Assembly (NCBI GenBank): GCA_016169945.1
Contig: JADLSH010000217.1
Location: forward strand, 1,116,001 to 1,180,000
DNA from: Trachythela sp. YZ-2020
Lineage: Eukaryota > Cnidaria > Anthozoa > Malacalcyonacea > Clavulariidae
Reading direction: 5' to 3'
DNA length: 64,000 nucleotides
In this document: positions 11,373 to 23,191 of the stretch, one piece after another
Numbering within the stretch: the stretch's first letter is position 1
Layout of the letters: each line of letters opens with the position of its first letter
Program-made: the position numbers and the translations under genes
Notes under the pieces: model-generated
Database searches by the model: none
Seen by the model: the letters and a program-made list of their open reading frames with translations, nothing else
Told to the model about the DNA's origin: nothing

Positions 11373-11458
11373 GGTAGCGTGGCCGAGTGGTCTAAGGCGC
11401 CGGTAGGTTTAAGGCACCAGTCATTTCGATGGCGTGTGTTCGAATCCCACCGCTGCCA
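11373..11458 (+). pseudogene. tRNA-Leu(AAG), degenerate, unit A1
   Basis: The gene begins GGTAGCG and ends CGCTGCCA, like the intact copies. A four-base insertion disrupts the anticodon stem and the T stem has a mismatch (gtgtg against cccac). Confidence 0.8.
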
Positions 11459-11619
11459 CATATTTTAAATATATATAATAAGTTCCACGTTCAGAACCTG
11501 ACAAGAGTTTGTTGAATATATACCTATTCAACCAATTTTAGCAGTCGACCATCCCCCAGATATCGTTCACAGTCATTACGAATACATTTTTTTAAATTCT
11601 TTGAAAGCCTTTTCCGCTT

Positions 11620-11717
11620 CTCAGGTTGGCCGAGACGTCAAAGGCGCCAGACATAAGATGAATATTAAGAATTCTGGTCCACAATTGTGGGCGTGGGTTC
11701 GAATCCCACACCTGACA
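11620..11717 (+). pseudogene. tRNA-Leu(TAA), degenerate, unit A2
   Basis: Same 98-nt structure with intron as the other Leu(TAA) genes. The first base is C instead of G, the D loop is altered (cgagacg) and the invariant U33 is replaced by A (CATAAG). Unit A2 lacks the Leu(CAG)-like and Gln genes. Confidence 0.8.
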
Positions 11718-11794
11718 TTGCCTTTTTTCGCATTTAATGTTGGCTGTTTTATCTGAGTTGAAAACCTATTGGGATCAAGAATGTATTGTGTGAT

Positions 11795-11866
11795 GCGTTG
11801 AGGGTGTAATGGTTAGCATTGTTTCCTTCCAAGCCGTAGATCTGGGTTCGATTCCCGGTCAACGCA
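11795..11866 (+). pseudogene. tRNA-Gly(TCC), degenerate, unit A2
   Basis: Acceptor and T arm are intact. Position 8 is G instead of T, and both strands of the anticodon stem are mutated (TTTC against GCCG), so the anticodon arm cannot fold. Confidence 0.7.
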
Positions 11867-12043
11867 GCGATATTTGTTTAAGGTTGGAATGCTTGATTTG
11901 GAATATATGTTCCTCTCTTTTTACATGTGTGGTAAAATGCAACTCTTATTCAACTTGTTTTTCCCGAAAACAGTGCCGTTTACAATATAATAGCCAATAT
12001 TCTTTAGAAATATTTGCTAGGGTTCGAATAGCATCCAGGTAAT

Positions 12044-12125
12044 GGTAGCGTGGCCGAGTGGTCTAAGGCGCTGGTTTAAGGCACCAGTCATTTCGATGGC
12101 GTGGGTTCGAATCCCACCGCTGCCA
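12044..12125 (+). tRNA. tRNA-Leu(AAG), unit A2
   Basis: An 82-nt cloverleaf with GGTAGCG/CGCTGCC acceptor, anticodon stem CTGGT/ACCAG around TTAAGGC (anticodon AAG), B-box GGTTCGAATCC and discriminator A. Matches animal tRNA-Leu(AAG) closely. A TTTT lies six bases downstream. Confidence 0.95.
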
Positions 12126-12266
12126 CATATTTTAAACATCTATAATAAGTTCCACGTTCAGGAGATTATCCAGCAATTTTACCATGAAAATGAGAAGCTT
12201 TGAATAAAGGGACAGAATAACCAGCGTCATTTATGCTATAGATTATCGCTAACTAAAACAGAAAAA

Positions 12267-12352
12267 GGTAATGTGGCCGAGTACGTGGTCTAAGGCGCTG
12301 ATTTCAGATACCAGTAATTTCGATGGCGTGGGTACGAATCCGACCAATGCCC
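12267..12352 (+). pseudogene. tRNA-Leu(CAG)-like, unit A3
   Basis: Same degenerate Leu-type sequence as the copy at 10443, with the D-loop insertion, the tacgaatccgac T arm and mismatched stems. Confidence 0.65.
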
Positions 12353-12581
12353 ATTTTCTGGGATTATATATTGACTGATGCTTTGTAACATATTTTTATT
12401 ATGTATTGCCTTGTTTGCTTGAATGTGCAATATTTTGAAAAATTTGAACTCCACCGTGATACAAGTCTCTGTCAACTCCCGTAAGTAAAAATATTGTGAC
12501 AACATTCCATTGTGGGATATCTATTAAAATTTTGGGAATGAATCATATCCTCTGTGCCAATCCATGCACATGATCATCCTA

Positions 12582-12653
12582 AGGTTCTGCCGAGACTTGA
12601 ACTCGGATCCTTGGATTCAAAGTCCAAAGTGCTAACCATTACACCACAGAACC
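12582..12653 (-). tRNA. tRNA-Gln(TTG), unit A3
   Basis: The 72-nt sequence is identical in its tRNA part to the copy at 10755, with anticodon TTG and all stems paired. Confidence 0.95.
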
Positions 12654-12773
12654 AGACAAGAGCGTGTTCAAAATACACTTCTATAATCGATTTTAAGAGT
12701 TGCCCATGCCACAGATGTCGTTCACAGTCATTATGATAGATTTTTTTTAATTATTTGAAAGCTTTTTCCGCTT

Positions 12774-12871
12774 GTCAGGTTGGCCGAGCGGTCAAAGGCG
12801 CCAGACTTAAGATGAATATTAAGAATTCTGGTCCACAATTGTGGGCGTGGGTTCGAATCCCACACCTGACA
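12774..12871 (+). tRNA. tRNA-Leu(TAA) with intron, unit A3
   Basis: A 98-nt gene with GTCAGGT/ACCTGAC acceptor, TAA anticodon, 14-nt intron and intact T arm. This is the consensus version found again at 34296 and 42944. Confidence 0.95.
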
Positions 12872-12948
12872 TTGACTTTTTTCGCATTTCATGTTGCCTG
12901 TTTTATCTGAGTTGAAAACCTATTGGGATCAAAAATATTTTGTGTGAT

Positions 12949-13020
12949 GCGTTGATGGTGTAATGGTTAGCGTTGTTGCCTTCCAAGCAGTAGATCTGGG
13001 TTCGATTCCCGGTCAACGCA
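12949..13020 (+). tRNA. tRNA-Gly(TCC), unit A3
   Basis: A 72-nt cloverleaf with GCGTTGA/TCAACGC acceptor, TCC anticodon, CTGGG/CCCGG T stem and discriminator A. All stems pair. Confidence 0.95.
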
Positions 13021-13198
13021 GCGATCTTTGTTTAAGGTTGGAATGCTTGCTTTGGAATATATGTTCCTCTCTTTTTACATCTTTGGTAAAATGCAACTCT
13101 TATTCAACTTGTCTTTCACGAAAACAGTGCCGTTTACAATATAATAGTAAGTATTCTTTAGAAAGGTTTTGCTAGGATTCCAACAAATTCCAGGTGAC

Positions 13199-13272
13199 GG
13201 AAACGTGGCCGAGTGGTCTGAGGCGCTGGTTTAGTAATTTCGATGGCGTGCGTTCGAATCCAATCGCTGCCA
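13199..13272 (+). pseudogene. tRNA-Leu(AAG) with anticodon deletion, unit A3
   Basis: The gene runs from ggaaacg to cgctgcca but lacks about eight bases covering the anticodon and 3' anticodon stem (gctggtttag joins directly to taatttcg). The acceptor is also mutated. It cannot decode. Confidence 0.85.
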
Positions 13273-13413
13273 CGTGTTTTAAACATCTATAATAAGTTCC
13301 AAGTTCACGAGATTATCCTGTAATTTTACCATAAAAAGAAGGGGCTTTGAATAAAGAGACAGAATAACCCGCATCATTTATGCTATAGAGTATCCGTAAC
13401 TAAAACAGAAAAA

Positions 13414-13499
13414 GGCAATATGGCCGAGTACGTGGTCTAAGGCGCTGAATTCAGATACCAGTAATTTCGATGGCGTGGGTACGAATCCGACCTATGCCT
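13414..13499 (+). pseudogene. tRNA-Leu(CAG)-like, unit A4
   Basis: Same type as 10443, more diverged (ggcaata start, ctatgcc end). About 60 bases downstream the unit jumps directly to sequence that normally follows tRNA-Gly, so Gln, Leu(TAA) and Gly are missing here. Confidence 0.6.
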
Positions 13500-13715
13500 A
13501 TTTTCTGGGATTATATATTGACTGATACTTTGTAACATATTTTTATTATGTATTGCCTTGTTTGCTTGCTTTGGAATATATGTTCCTCCTTTTTACATCT
13601 TTGGTAAAATGCAACTCTTATTCAACTTGTCTTTCCCGAAAACAGTGCCGTGTACAATACAATAGTAAATATTCCTTCGAAAGTTTTGCTAGGATTCCAA
13701 TAAGTTCCAGGCAAT

Positions 13716-13784
13716 GGTAGCGTGGCGGAGTGGTCTAAGGCGCTGGTTTAGTCATTTCGATAGCGTACGTTCCCACCGCTGCCA
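13716..13784 (+). pseudogene. tRNA-Leu(AAG) with anticodon and T-arm deletions, unit A4
   Basis: Shows the same anticodon-arm deletion as 13199, plus loss of about five bases in the T arm (acgttcccaccgc). Clearly dead. Confidence 0.85.
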
Positions 13785-13917
13785 CGTGTTTTAAACATCT
13801 ATAATAATTCCAAGTTCACGAGATTCAGGTAAGATCATTGTTATGTTTTATGTGTAATACAGCGATTTTGTTGGGAAATATTGGTAATATTTGTTCGGAA
13901 TTTTAAGCATGCTGTCG

Positions 13918-14352
13918 CAGTGAACTATAATAGATTGGAGGCTAACTCCAGCTCAAAAAGTGAAGCGAAACATGGTGGAATTTGAAGGAATTCTGGTGCG
14001 TCATTTTCAGTCCCCTACGCGCGCGGTCAAAGGAGTGATGTTTTTAAAAAATACAGCAAAGTTCAATGTACAGTTTGAATTCTGTGTTTTGTTTTGGTGG
14101 GATTTAAATATTAAATTTGCTTAAAAAGACTGCGATATTTGACCTATATTTCCAGCTAAAAACCACAATTGAAGGTCACTTTATGAAATAATAAAATACA
14201 AAACAATGTAAAATTGCATATCAATTTTACCTACGCGCGCGTAGGGGACTGAGAATGACGCACCAGAATTCCTTCAAATTCCGCCATGTTTGGCTTCACT
14301 TTTTTATTACGTCGTAGTTAGAAGTTAGCCTTCCATGTATTATAGTTCACTG
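13918..14352. mobile_element. Inverted-repeat element, 435 bp
   Basis: The left end CAGTGAACTATAATA is the reverse complement of the right end. The similarity extends about 115 bp inward through a conserved segment that includes gaaggaattctggtgcgtca and cccctacgcgcgcg. The 4-bp sequence GTCG directly flanks both ends and may be the TSD. The loop is AT-rich and non-coding. Confidence 0.8.
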
Positions 14353-15177
14353 GTCGCTACATAAAATTTTAATTTGCCGTCACAATATTCGAATTAAAAC
14401 GCTGAAAATAATACAGAACGCGTTCCAAACGATTTTAAATAATTCCAAAGTTGCAATTTCAAATAAAATATCCAAAATCTTGCGGAATTTCCCTATTTTT
14501 TACGCAAATATGTAATAAATTTCAAAATAAAAGAGATTCTTGTGCAAGTTGCGAAAAAGTGTTAAAATTACATTTAGAAAATAATTGAATTTTGCGGAAT
14601 AAAAAATTGGCGTACTTATCAGCTTATTTTCGGGTTATTTTAAGACGATTTTTCGGATTAACTATATTACCTATTCAAAATCAATCAAAATCAACGAAAT
14701 ATGAAGAAAGTTAAATAATGTTTGTAAAAAATTTTTTGAAAAATATTGTATAGAACATTCACTTTCTTGCAAAATACGTTATTTTATACTAAAATATTTT
14801 AATTGTCGGCAAAAATAATGAAACGTGCAAAAAGAGATAGGGTAAGGAAAGGGACTCCGAGATCCGGAATGCTGCCAATGATATAATTGTCTGCAATGGA
14901 GAAGCGGTAAGAAAAGGAAGTCCGAAATTCGGATACCTTTTTGCTGGCAATGAAAAGAATGTCAAAAAATGGAGAAAACACGTTCTAAAGCTGAATGAAA
15001 TATTCTATTTAGACAAAATCCTGCGAAATTTTACTATTATATGTCTCAAATACTGAGAACAAATCCACAAAATTAATTTTTATGATGCTATTGAGACAAC
15101 GTTAATCAGTTCCTTGCCGCCAAAAGTTAGGTGTTGCTATATTCTACAAAGAACCGGTTGTTTTGTATGTGCTTATA
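14353..15177. other. AT-rich DNA, no gene
   Basis: Strongly AT-rich sequence with short frames only. Nothing recognised. Confidence 0.4.
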
Positions 15178-15750
15178 TTGGCTCTGCAATTGCAGTGCCA
15201 AACTCTAATCTTGGGTCTGCAATTGCTGCGCCAAACGCCAGTCTTGGCTATGCAATTACAGCGCCAAACTCCAATCTTGGCTCTGCAATTCCAGTTCCAA
15301 ACTCCAATCTTGGCTCTGCAATTGCAGCGCCAAACTCCAATCTTGGCTCTGCAATTCCAGTTCCAAACTCCAATCTTGGCTCTGCAATTGCAGTGCCAAA
15401 CTCTAATCTTGGGTCTGCAATTGCTGCGCCAAACGCCAGTCTTGGCTATGCAATTACAGCGCCAAACTCCAATCTTGGCTCTGCAATTCCAGTTCCAAAC
15501 TCCAATCTTGGCTCTGCAATTGCAGCGCCAAACTCCAATCTTGGCTCTGCAATTGCAGCGCCAAACTCCAATCTTGGCTCTGCAATTGCAGCGCCAAACT
15601 CTAATCTTGGGTCTGCAATTGCTGCGCCAAACGCCAGTCTTGGCTCTGCAATTACAGCGCCAAACTCCAATCTTGGGTTGCAATTGCAGTGCCAAACTGC
15701 AATTTTGTCTCTGCAATTGCAGCGCCAAACTCCAGTCTTAGCTCTGCAAT
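15178..15750. repeat. 33-bp minisatellite
   Basis: About 17 copies of a 33-bp unit built on ctctgcaattgcagcgcc and aaactccaatcttgg. The core CTGCAATTGCAG is a perfect palindrome. The unit is a multiple of three, so several frames on both strands stay open (for example GSAIAAPNSNL), but these are artefacts. It borders the left arm of the inverted repeat that starts at 15751. Confidence 0.95.
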
Positions 15751-18700
15751 AGACAATTTGCATGTTAGCAAAGCATCATGGGAAAAATGGTAACCTTGCA
15801 CTTGCAAACGAAATGGCCGCCGCAAAGCGAGTATTTTGCATGCGAGAAGTATTGCTTCTTTTAAGTACTTTCTTCGTACCGTTTGATAAGTTTTAAACAA
15901 GGAATATCTTTTTTATGCTATAAAATTTGTTTTGACCAAAGTATGGCGAAATCGGAGCGAAAATGGGCGAGAAAATTCGTATAGAACACCCGAGGGAGCG
16001 AGCAATAGGCTCCCAAATACGTTCTGAGAGGAAGGTTCTTCTCAACATTTTGAGGTGAGTACGCTTAGTAAACATCAGACTGCTCATCATTTTGACATAC
16101 AAATATGTGCGCGTTGTTGCTCGATCCATAGCTTGTGTTTTCTCAACGATCGAGTGTTTTGCGTGGAGTTTTTCGCTTCTTGAAATTGACAAACTCAGCC
16201 TATAATGTTTTGCTCGATTTTTATAAGCACATGGCCTCGAAATGCAATGTTTTTAAAGACTTTAAAATGCTTTGGCAAGAAGCAAAACCAACACAAACCT
16301 TCTTATTTCGTCCCGTCTATGCTACTTTGTAAAAAGACTAAGCTAGAAGAAAGCATTTGCCTATTGTTCTACTATAGAAACGTTCTACTATAGAAACCTA
16401 TTGTTTGCCTATAGAAACTTCTACTGTTTATTTAATTCTGCTTTGTTGTGGTCGGTTGATTTCCTGTCGAAATAGTAGGTTAATAGCTTTGTAAATATAT
16501 GAAATTCATAGCTAGAACTTGAGTAAAACTGTTTCCAATTTACATATACTCTATATAAATAATGTAAACTATTTTTCACATTTTTGAAGCATTGTAGTCC
16601 AAATATTTCGTGGATAATACAGCATAGTTGCTTAGCTACAGGTAATAAGGTATAATATAATGGTATAAAAAGAATTTGATTAAGCAAGATGGCTGGTGAG
16701 GCATTTACAATAACAATCACCAACACTTTGAGGTTTTAGTATAACTCCCCTTTCTGGAGAGCAACACTTAATACCCCAGTAATTCTACAAACTGTTGTTG
16801 TTTGTTTATGGTTTTACCCTATGGTGGCCTAGGAAAACATTTAAGGGGCCTGAAACCTAACGGTTTGTGGAGGGGCATGCTCCCCCAGGAAAATATGAAA
16901 AATTGAGGCTTCTGAGTTCTGGCACTGGCAAAATTGGTGGGAAAATTTCCTGCATAATCGGTTTTGGTGGTTTGGACGCCTTAATTGGTGGGGGCAATAA
17001 TCGCCAGCAAATTAGTCATAATTGAACTACCTGGCAATGGAAAAGAGCTCATATTTTTTAAACAAGACAAGAACTATCGCAAATAATTAAGCCATCTTTT
17101 CATTCTTTTGTATAATATCTACATACATATTATATAGGGAATATATTTAAGTAAATAAATGTATTTTATGGAACCACCCCCCAGGGCCAGGCCCTGTGGT
17201 TCCTATGCCAGTGTCTCTGGTTATTGTTCGAATACGTAACTTGTTTACAATACTTCATATTTCATAAATGTTGCCTCCTCCCACATTTAAGATGCACGCC
17301 CATCAGACTTGGGGCAAATTTTTTAGAGTGTGTAAGTAGAATAATAAAACAGCTTTTGTGCTATTATTATTACAGAGGGCCCTTCAATTTTTGCCTCTTA
17401 ATCTAAGGTTGGAACCCAATGGTCAACCACTACAGCCAAATAAGCTTGCATGGAGTTGCATTCATGACGATACTTGTAGATGAGTGGGCTGACACTATTT
17501 GTGTAAAAAAGACAGCATCTGTAAGTGACCTTTCTACTGACCATTCCTATTCTAAAAAAATCTTAATACCGGTAACTAACTGAACAGATTCTTGACAGCC
17601 CACTAGGTCACTAGCCCTGAAACACTAGGACCTTGTACAGATTTTAGAGACTTTCTACTAAGTTTAAAGTAATTCCGGTACAAACTTAACAGTTTGAAAG
17701 TAATTTATTTATTTTATATTTATTGAAATTTTTTATTGAGTACTCAATAATACAACACAATCAAATAAATGACAATTCACTTGACATATTGCAGTTACAT
17801 GTTAAATAAAGCATGAGCGGTATATTAATATACCTGTACCCCTAGAAACCAGAAAATAATAGGGCACCCAACTTGAGAACGGGCAAAAATTGAAGGTCAG
17901 AATTTGAAATGGAGCGCCGGAAATCTGAAGGGCTTTCTACCTAATTCTTGTGAAATGTTTGCCCCTGGTCCCAACAAAATGCCTCGGCAGCCCTGTATCT
18001 TAATCTTGGGGGAGGGGGCAACATATATTCAAAATACTGTTGCAAAAATCTCGAAAGATCAATGATTATGTTGCCTTCAAGTGTTCCTGTTCGAATGGGA
18101 CATTACCACCTTCTTAACCTCCCAGATCCCCTTCAATTACAAGCAACAGGTTGTGTGAGACACTGCGAGATAGCTTTGTTAACCGATTAATTGGCAGTAC
18201 CCTACCAGTACCACTGATGAGTAAAATCGTCTGGTGTTAGACAGAGTAAAATACTAAAGGAGAGCACATCTGGGTGCATCATGCAAGCCAAATTCCTACC
18301 GTTAAATTTTAAAATTGGCTTTATTAGCTATATGTCCTATATTATACCTTACTACCTGTAGCTAAGCAACTATACTGTATTATCAATGAAATATTTGGAC
18401 TACAATGATTCAAAAATGTGAAAAATAGTTTACATTATTTATATAGACTATAATTTATGTAAGGTTTGCCTTGGACAAAACCATGTAAATTGGAAACAGT
18501 TTTACTCAAGTTCTAGCTATGAATTTCATATATTTACAAAGCTAAAACCTACTATTTCGACAGGAAATCAACCGACCACAACAAAGCAGAATGAAATAAA
18601 CAGTAGAAGTTTCTATAGCCAAACAATAGGTTTCTATAGTAGAACGTTTCTAACTTTCTATAGTAGAACAATAGGCAAATGCTTTCTTCTAGCTTAGTCT

Positions 18701-19287
18701 TTTTACAAAGTAGCATAGACGGGACGAAATAAGAAGGTTTGTGTTGGTTTTGCTTCTTGCCAAAGCATTTTAAAGTCTTTAAAAACATTGCATTTCGAGG
18801 CCATGTGTTTATAAAAATCGAGCAAGACATTATAGGCTGAGTTTGTCAATTTCAACAAGCGAAAAATCCACGCAAAACACTCGATCGTTGAGAAAACACA
18901 AGCTATGGATCGAGCAACAACGCGCACATATTTGTATGTCAAAATGATGAGCAGTCTGATGTTTACTAAGCGTACTCACCTCAAAATGTTGAGAAGAACC
19001 TTCCTCTCAGAACGTATTTGGGAGCCTATTGCTCGCTCCCTCGGGTGTTCTATACGAATTTTCTCGCCCATTTTCGTTCCGATTTCGCCATACTTTGGTC
19101 AAAACAAACTTCATAGCATAGAAAAGACATTTAGTGTTTAAAACTTATCAAACGGTACGAACAAAGTACTTACAAGAAGCAATACTTCTCGCATGCAAAA
19201 TACTCGCTTTGCGGCGGCCATTTCGTTTGCAAGTGCAAGGTTACCATTTTTCCCATGATGCTTTGCTAACATGCAAATTGTCTATTA
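15751..19287. mobile_element. 3.5-kb foldback-type inverted repeat
   Basis: The left arm at 15751-16660 is repeated in reverse complement at 18337-19287, so arms of 0.91 and 0.95 kb enclose about 1.7 kb. Matching landmarks include gacaatttgcatgttagca / its complement at the outer edges, atggcggccgcaaagcgag-like blocks, and ggtcggttgatttcctgtcg near 16450 and 18560. The right arm has an extra 45 bp near 18450-18500. Both outer edges abut the same ctctgcaattgcag minisatellite, as in foldback/Galileo-type transposons whose termini contain internal tandem repeats. No transposase was recognised in arms or spacer. Confidence 0.85.
16661..18336. other. Spacer of the inverted repeat, no gene
   Basis: AT-rich DNA with short G/C-rich islands (for example ccccccagggccaggccctg near 17177). 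Only short frames without recognisable motifs. Confidence 0.5.
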
Positions 19288-19470
19288 CAGTGCCAAATTC
19301 CAATCTTGGCTCTGCAATTGCATTGCCAAACTCCAGTTTTGAAGTTTGGCGCTGCAATTGCAGAGCCAAGATTAGAGTTTGGCGCCGCAATTGCAGAGCC
19401 GAACTGAAAGCTAACATGCAAAATCTAACTATGTAATATATTGTCACTGCAAATGCAGCGCCAATTTCAA
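19288..19470. repeat. Outer minisatellite edge with internal inversion
   Basis: Two or three copies of the 33-bp type repeat (gccaaattccaatcttggctctgc and relatives). At about 19345 the orientation flips: the following copies read tttggcgctgcaattgcagagccaag. It is the right-hand counterpart of 15178-15750, much shorter. Confidence 0.75.
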
Positions 19471-19486
19471 CATTTTGATACAAAAT

Positions 19487-20900
19487 ATATATTTACTCAG
19501 AATTGCCTGATCAACCTGATAGCATTCATTCAATTTTTTTGTATTAACACTACAATAATCGCAGTTTTCTACCACTGAAATTGCTTTCTACATGCAATTA
19601 GAGTTTGTTGGGGAAAATTCCACAGTGTAGAAGTGTCTTGCATGCCTACACTTTTAATTTCTCTACTCAGTTTACTGTGACATGAAACCCCTAATTTGGC
19701 CGGCGTTTTGTCTTTGGACAAAGCTACGAGTCCTGTAGTTCAAACGCAGTCAAATATATACTGTCTTTCGAAAGTTCGTCAGTCCATTGTTTGCCGCCCC
19801 TTTGTACGTACCCATGGCTGCCATTTCTTATTCCACGACCCTTTCCAGTACAAGGACCTTTTCCTGACGCTTTTCAAGTACTTTACACATACAGCAACAT
19901 GGGCTACTCCTGAAGGCCTGACATATGGTCCTGTATACACCTGAACAAAATAACAAAACGGTGATCTTTTAATTTATGTTATGAAACCAGCTAAAACGGG
20001 GGGAGGGATGGTAGGAGGTTGCTGCGCTAGAATGTGGCACATCACGCCAATTAATTAAGTCTTGCAGAAGAGCTGTGGATCTCACTGCTTCTTTTAGATT
20101 TAGTCGCAAGTCTTGAACCAATCTCTGAACTGCTATAGGACAGATCTATTTTAATCACAATAAGCAAATCAAGGTACAGCCGAACAGGCGGTCTTTATTT
20201 GTTTTCATACTTGAATCAAAATATTCTTTACAATTTCCACGCAAATATATGTTCAACTGAGGCTTTTTATTCCTAAATCACAATTGGTCGTATAACGTAA
20301 TTACAGAAACATAGAAATATCCATTCATTCTGATTCTTTAATTCCTGGAAAGACCATGCAGGTGACAAATATTTCACTGCATGTGAAGTGTTCTGTAAAT
20401 GGCACTTAAATCTTTATCAACAAATCTATTTCAATAAATTTACTATTTGGTTATACACGCAGGCCCAGGGTGTATAAAAATGGTAAACATCTTCAATATG
20501 GGCCGACATAATATGAATCCTAATCGAAATATCACAACTCATATCTTGGGTTTCAAGATGTTAATCTTCGCCTTAGGCTTAGGATTACGTCTCGTATTAT
20601 TATTCGTGTGTTTTCACCTATAGCTCGGCCGGCGACGTGTGTCCACGACCAAGCATGACAGTGTAATTTTTTTAACAATTATCCGCCGAAGGCGAGGTGA
20701 ATATCGGTGAATGATTGTTTTAGTAAAATTACATAGGTGATTATTTGGAAAAAAATAAAAAATGCATATATACGAGTAAATCACTCGTGTTAAGTCCATT
20801 CTGTAGATGAACTGAATGTAGCTGATTACCAGCTGGAATACGCGTGTGTATTCAGTATTCACTAATGTCTGTATGCATTTTGAACGGCTATGCCAGACAC
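19487..20900. other. No gene recognised
   Basis: Mixed AT-rich sequence. Near 20680-20715 lies ccgccgaaggcgaggtgaat, a short hairpin-forming segment of a kind I associate with dispersed cnidarian repeats. That association is from memory and untested. Confidence 0.35.
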
Positions 20901-20904
20901 GATG

Positions 20905-21150
20905 GGCATGTTGTAAAACGCGGACTCGCGGACTGAAAATTTGTAAAACGCAGACTCAAAATTTGTAAAACGCGGACTCAAAATTTGTAAAACGCGGACT
21001 GGACTGGACTTGTAAAACGCGGACTCGACTGGACTTGTAAAACGCCGACTGGACTGGACTTGTAAAACGCGGACGCAAAATTTGTAAAACGCGGACTCAA
21101 AATTTGTAAAACGCGGACTCAAAATTTGTAAAACGCGGACTCAAAATTTG
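20905..21150. repeat. About 22-bp minisatellite (ttgtaaaacgcggactc)
   Basis: About 11-12 copies of ttgtaaaacgcggact, joined either by caaaat or by one or two ggact repeats. Two subtypes are mixed. On the minus strand it reads as ESAFYKF-like repeats, which are not evidence of a gene. Confidence 0.92.
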
Positions 21151-22878
21151 CAAAATATGTCCTTGTAAATGGAAAAGTGTTTACTTGAAAATAATGGACA
21201 AGAATGTTTAATATGTTTTAATTTGAGAACTGGCGCTTTATATTTACCACTAAAAGTAAAAATGCTCACTAATTGTAAATTCAATGGCTAGATCCAAAAT
21301 TCATGATCACAGATGCGGGTTTTCTGCCAGTAATGAGCGTGCTGCTGGAGAAGGATCAATGAGAGGTATGTGCTTTTGTTATTTAAATCTATAAATTTGT
21401 GATGAATATCTAGACCATCCGCTCTTTAAAAGTTAATCAATGAGAAAAAAGATTATGTATTTACACCTCAGGATGTATCTTTCATTTTACGTTGCACAAT
21501 TATGCACACGTTTCACTTTTGTGTTCTTCCCTAGTGACTTTATAATATAAATATAGTATAATTCCTGTCAGAGAATTCCCGTCATGCGGCAAACGTTGCG
21601 GCAAAATAGACGGCAGAAAGGTTTTAACAAGTGTGTAACATGTTTGTACCACTATTTTTGATACTATTTCTTCCAATTCCGTGTGAAATGGACGCATAAA
21701 ATTGTCACAATGTGGTCTATACTAATACTAACTATTAAACCTAAGTAGCTGGCGCAATTATATATACATTCAAAATACACAAGACTAAAGGCCTAATCAT
21801 CATTGAGATTTGAACTACTCATTTTATACTTTCAATGCAGTTGGACAGTGTAGTATAAAGAAGCGCTATTACATTTAACTAACTACAAATAGCATGCTGT
21901 ATTTTTTATTTCGTATTAAAGGTATATTATTGATTGTTGTAGAGTATATCGCTTCATCGCTTGTATTGACATGGTGCAAATTTAAGTTACCCACGATAAA
22001 AAAAAAATGCGTGTCTTGACTTTTCGTAAAAAAGAGAAAAACAGAAGAACTAAAAGATCTAAAAATATTACAGTTCTCACTTCTATAATTGATATTGTGT
22101 ACTGACGCAATTAACTATATTTACTGAATTGCTGTAATGGGAATCGCTACACTGTTTTCGGCAATATTTTTACCAGCTTCATCATGTATAATTCACCAAA
22201 CTATTTAGCCGCACATATGAAACTGAATTTAAGCCAGAGAACAGCTATAGTCTGGCTTTTTTCTATAAACTAGCTAGATATACTAAATAATGTACTATAC
22301 TGACAGCTTCATATTTCCCGTCAAAACAATAGAAGCAAGAGGCACATGCTCAAAACTTCATATATGAATCGCTCGAATAACTATTTTTAATAATCATTAG
22401 AACTTGAATATAGGTTGTTTTCAAAATAATATTACTTGTATCCAATAATTCTGCACCAGATTTCTTTTTCAGTAACATTCAAGGCTTTAGTTTAGTTCCT
22501 GATAAGGTCAAGGGGCTCAAAATCTCTGGTTTACAATGGCTTTAACCTGTCTCGGTGTCTCGAGTTAATACAACATTTCAAACATATCTTCTCGTGTCTT
22601 CGTTTAGAGAATGTATCCTACAACAACGGATGGTTCTTGAAACCTTTTCCAGAGTGTATGACCATTTACCTTTCTCGTTAAATTTCAATTGACATAAAAT
22701 ACTATAGTATAGCTTCAATAATACCCCAATCATTCACAAACGCGTGAGACAATTAAACCAGTCATTCCTTTCCTTCTCACACGCTTAATATGGCTTTACC
22801 CGATAGTGTAGCATTTCCCTAGTTCCCTTCCTGGTTGTGAGAATTTTTGTTCATTATAACGCGCAAAAACGACATATT
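21151..22878. other. No gene recognised
   Basis: AT-rich DNA with no supported gene. Short frames only. Confidence 0.4.
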
Positions 22879-22904
22879 TGCTGCCGAGCTTTAGCGAGGC
22901 AGCA
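22879..22904 (+). repeat. Conserved short hairpin, left copy
   Basis: TGCTGCC and GGCAGCA form a 7-bp stem around gagctttagcga, followed by cactattcttg. A close relative in the same orientation is at 33405-33430. It lies about 300 bp upstream of the Helitron-type protease segment and could mark an element end. Confidence 0.6.
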
Positions 22905-23191
22905 CACTATTCTTGACGTGCTAAGGTTTCTCCAGAGTTCACTCGACACAATCTTCTGCGCGGAGTCATGTATTGTCGAGAATTGGATTTTGTGTCTGTC
23001 CGGAGATCGTATTTCCGGGGGAATATATAGGCTCATTAGTACATATTTAAAATGAGGGGGTGTACGAAAATTTACGATTACGCCTTGTATTGCGCACGCG
23101 TGTTCTTTTCCATGTGCTCAGGATTTTCAAAGGTTTTTATACAGAATGGAAACATGCCAAAACGTTTCTGAAAAAATTAATACAGGTAAGT

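Larger units (their letters stand above)
10443..13820. repeat. tRNA tandem array A (unit about 1.15 kb)
   Basis: Four partial or complete repeats of the order Leu(CAG)-like (+), Gln (-), Leu(TAA) (+), Gly (+), Leu(AAG) (+). Spacers are conserved as well as genes. Unit length from the two complete Leu(CAG)-like spacings is 1.13-1.16 kb. Two internal deletions remove genes: one between 11490 and 11500 at gttcag/aacctgac, the other near 13570 at a shared gcttg. Confidence 0.95.

Noticed and set aside
15114..15900. Open frames up to 212 codons (GSAIAAPNSNL-type repeats)
   Set aside because: The 33-bp minisatellite is a multiple of three and lacks stops in several frames on both strands; no unique coding context.
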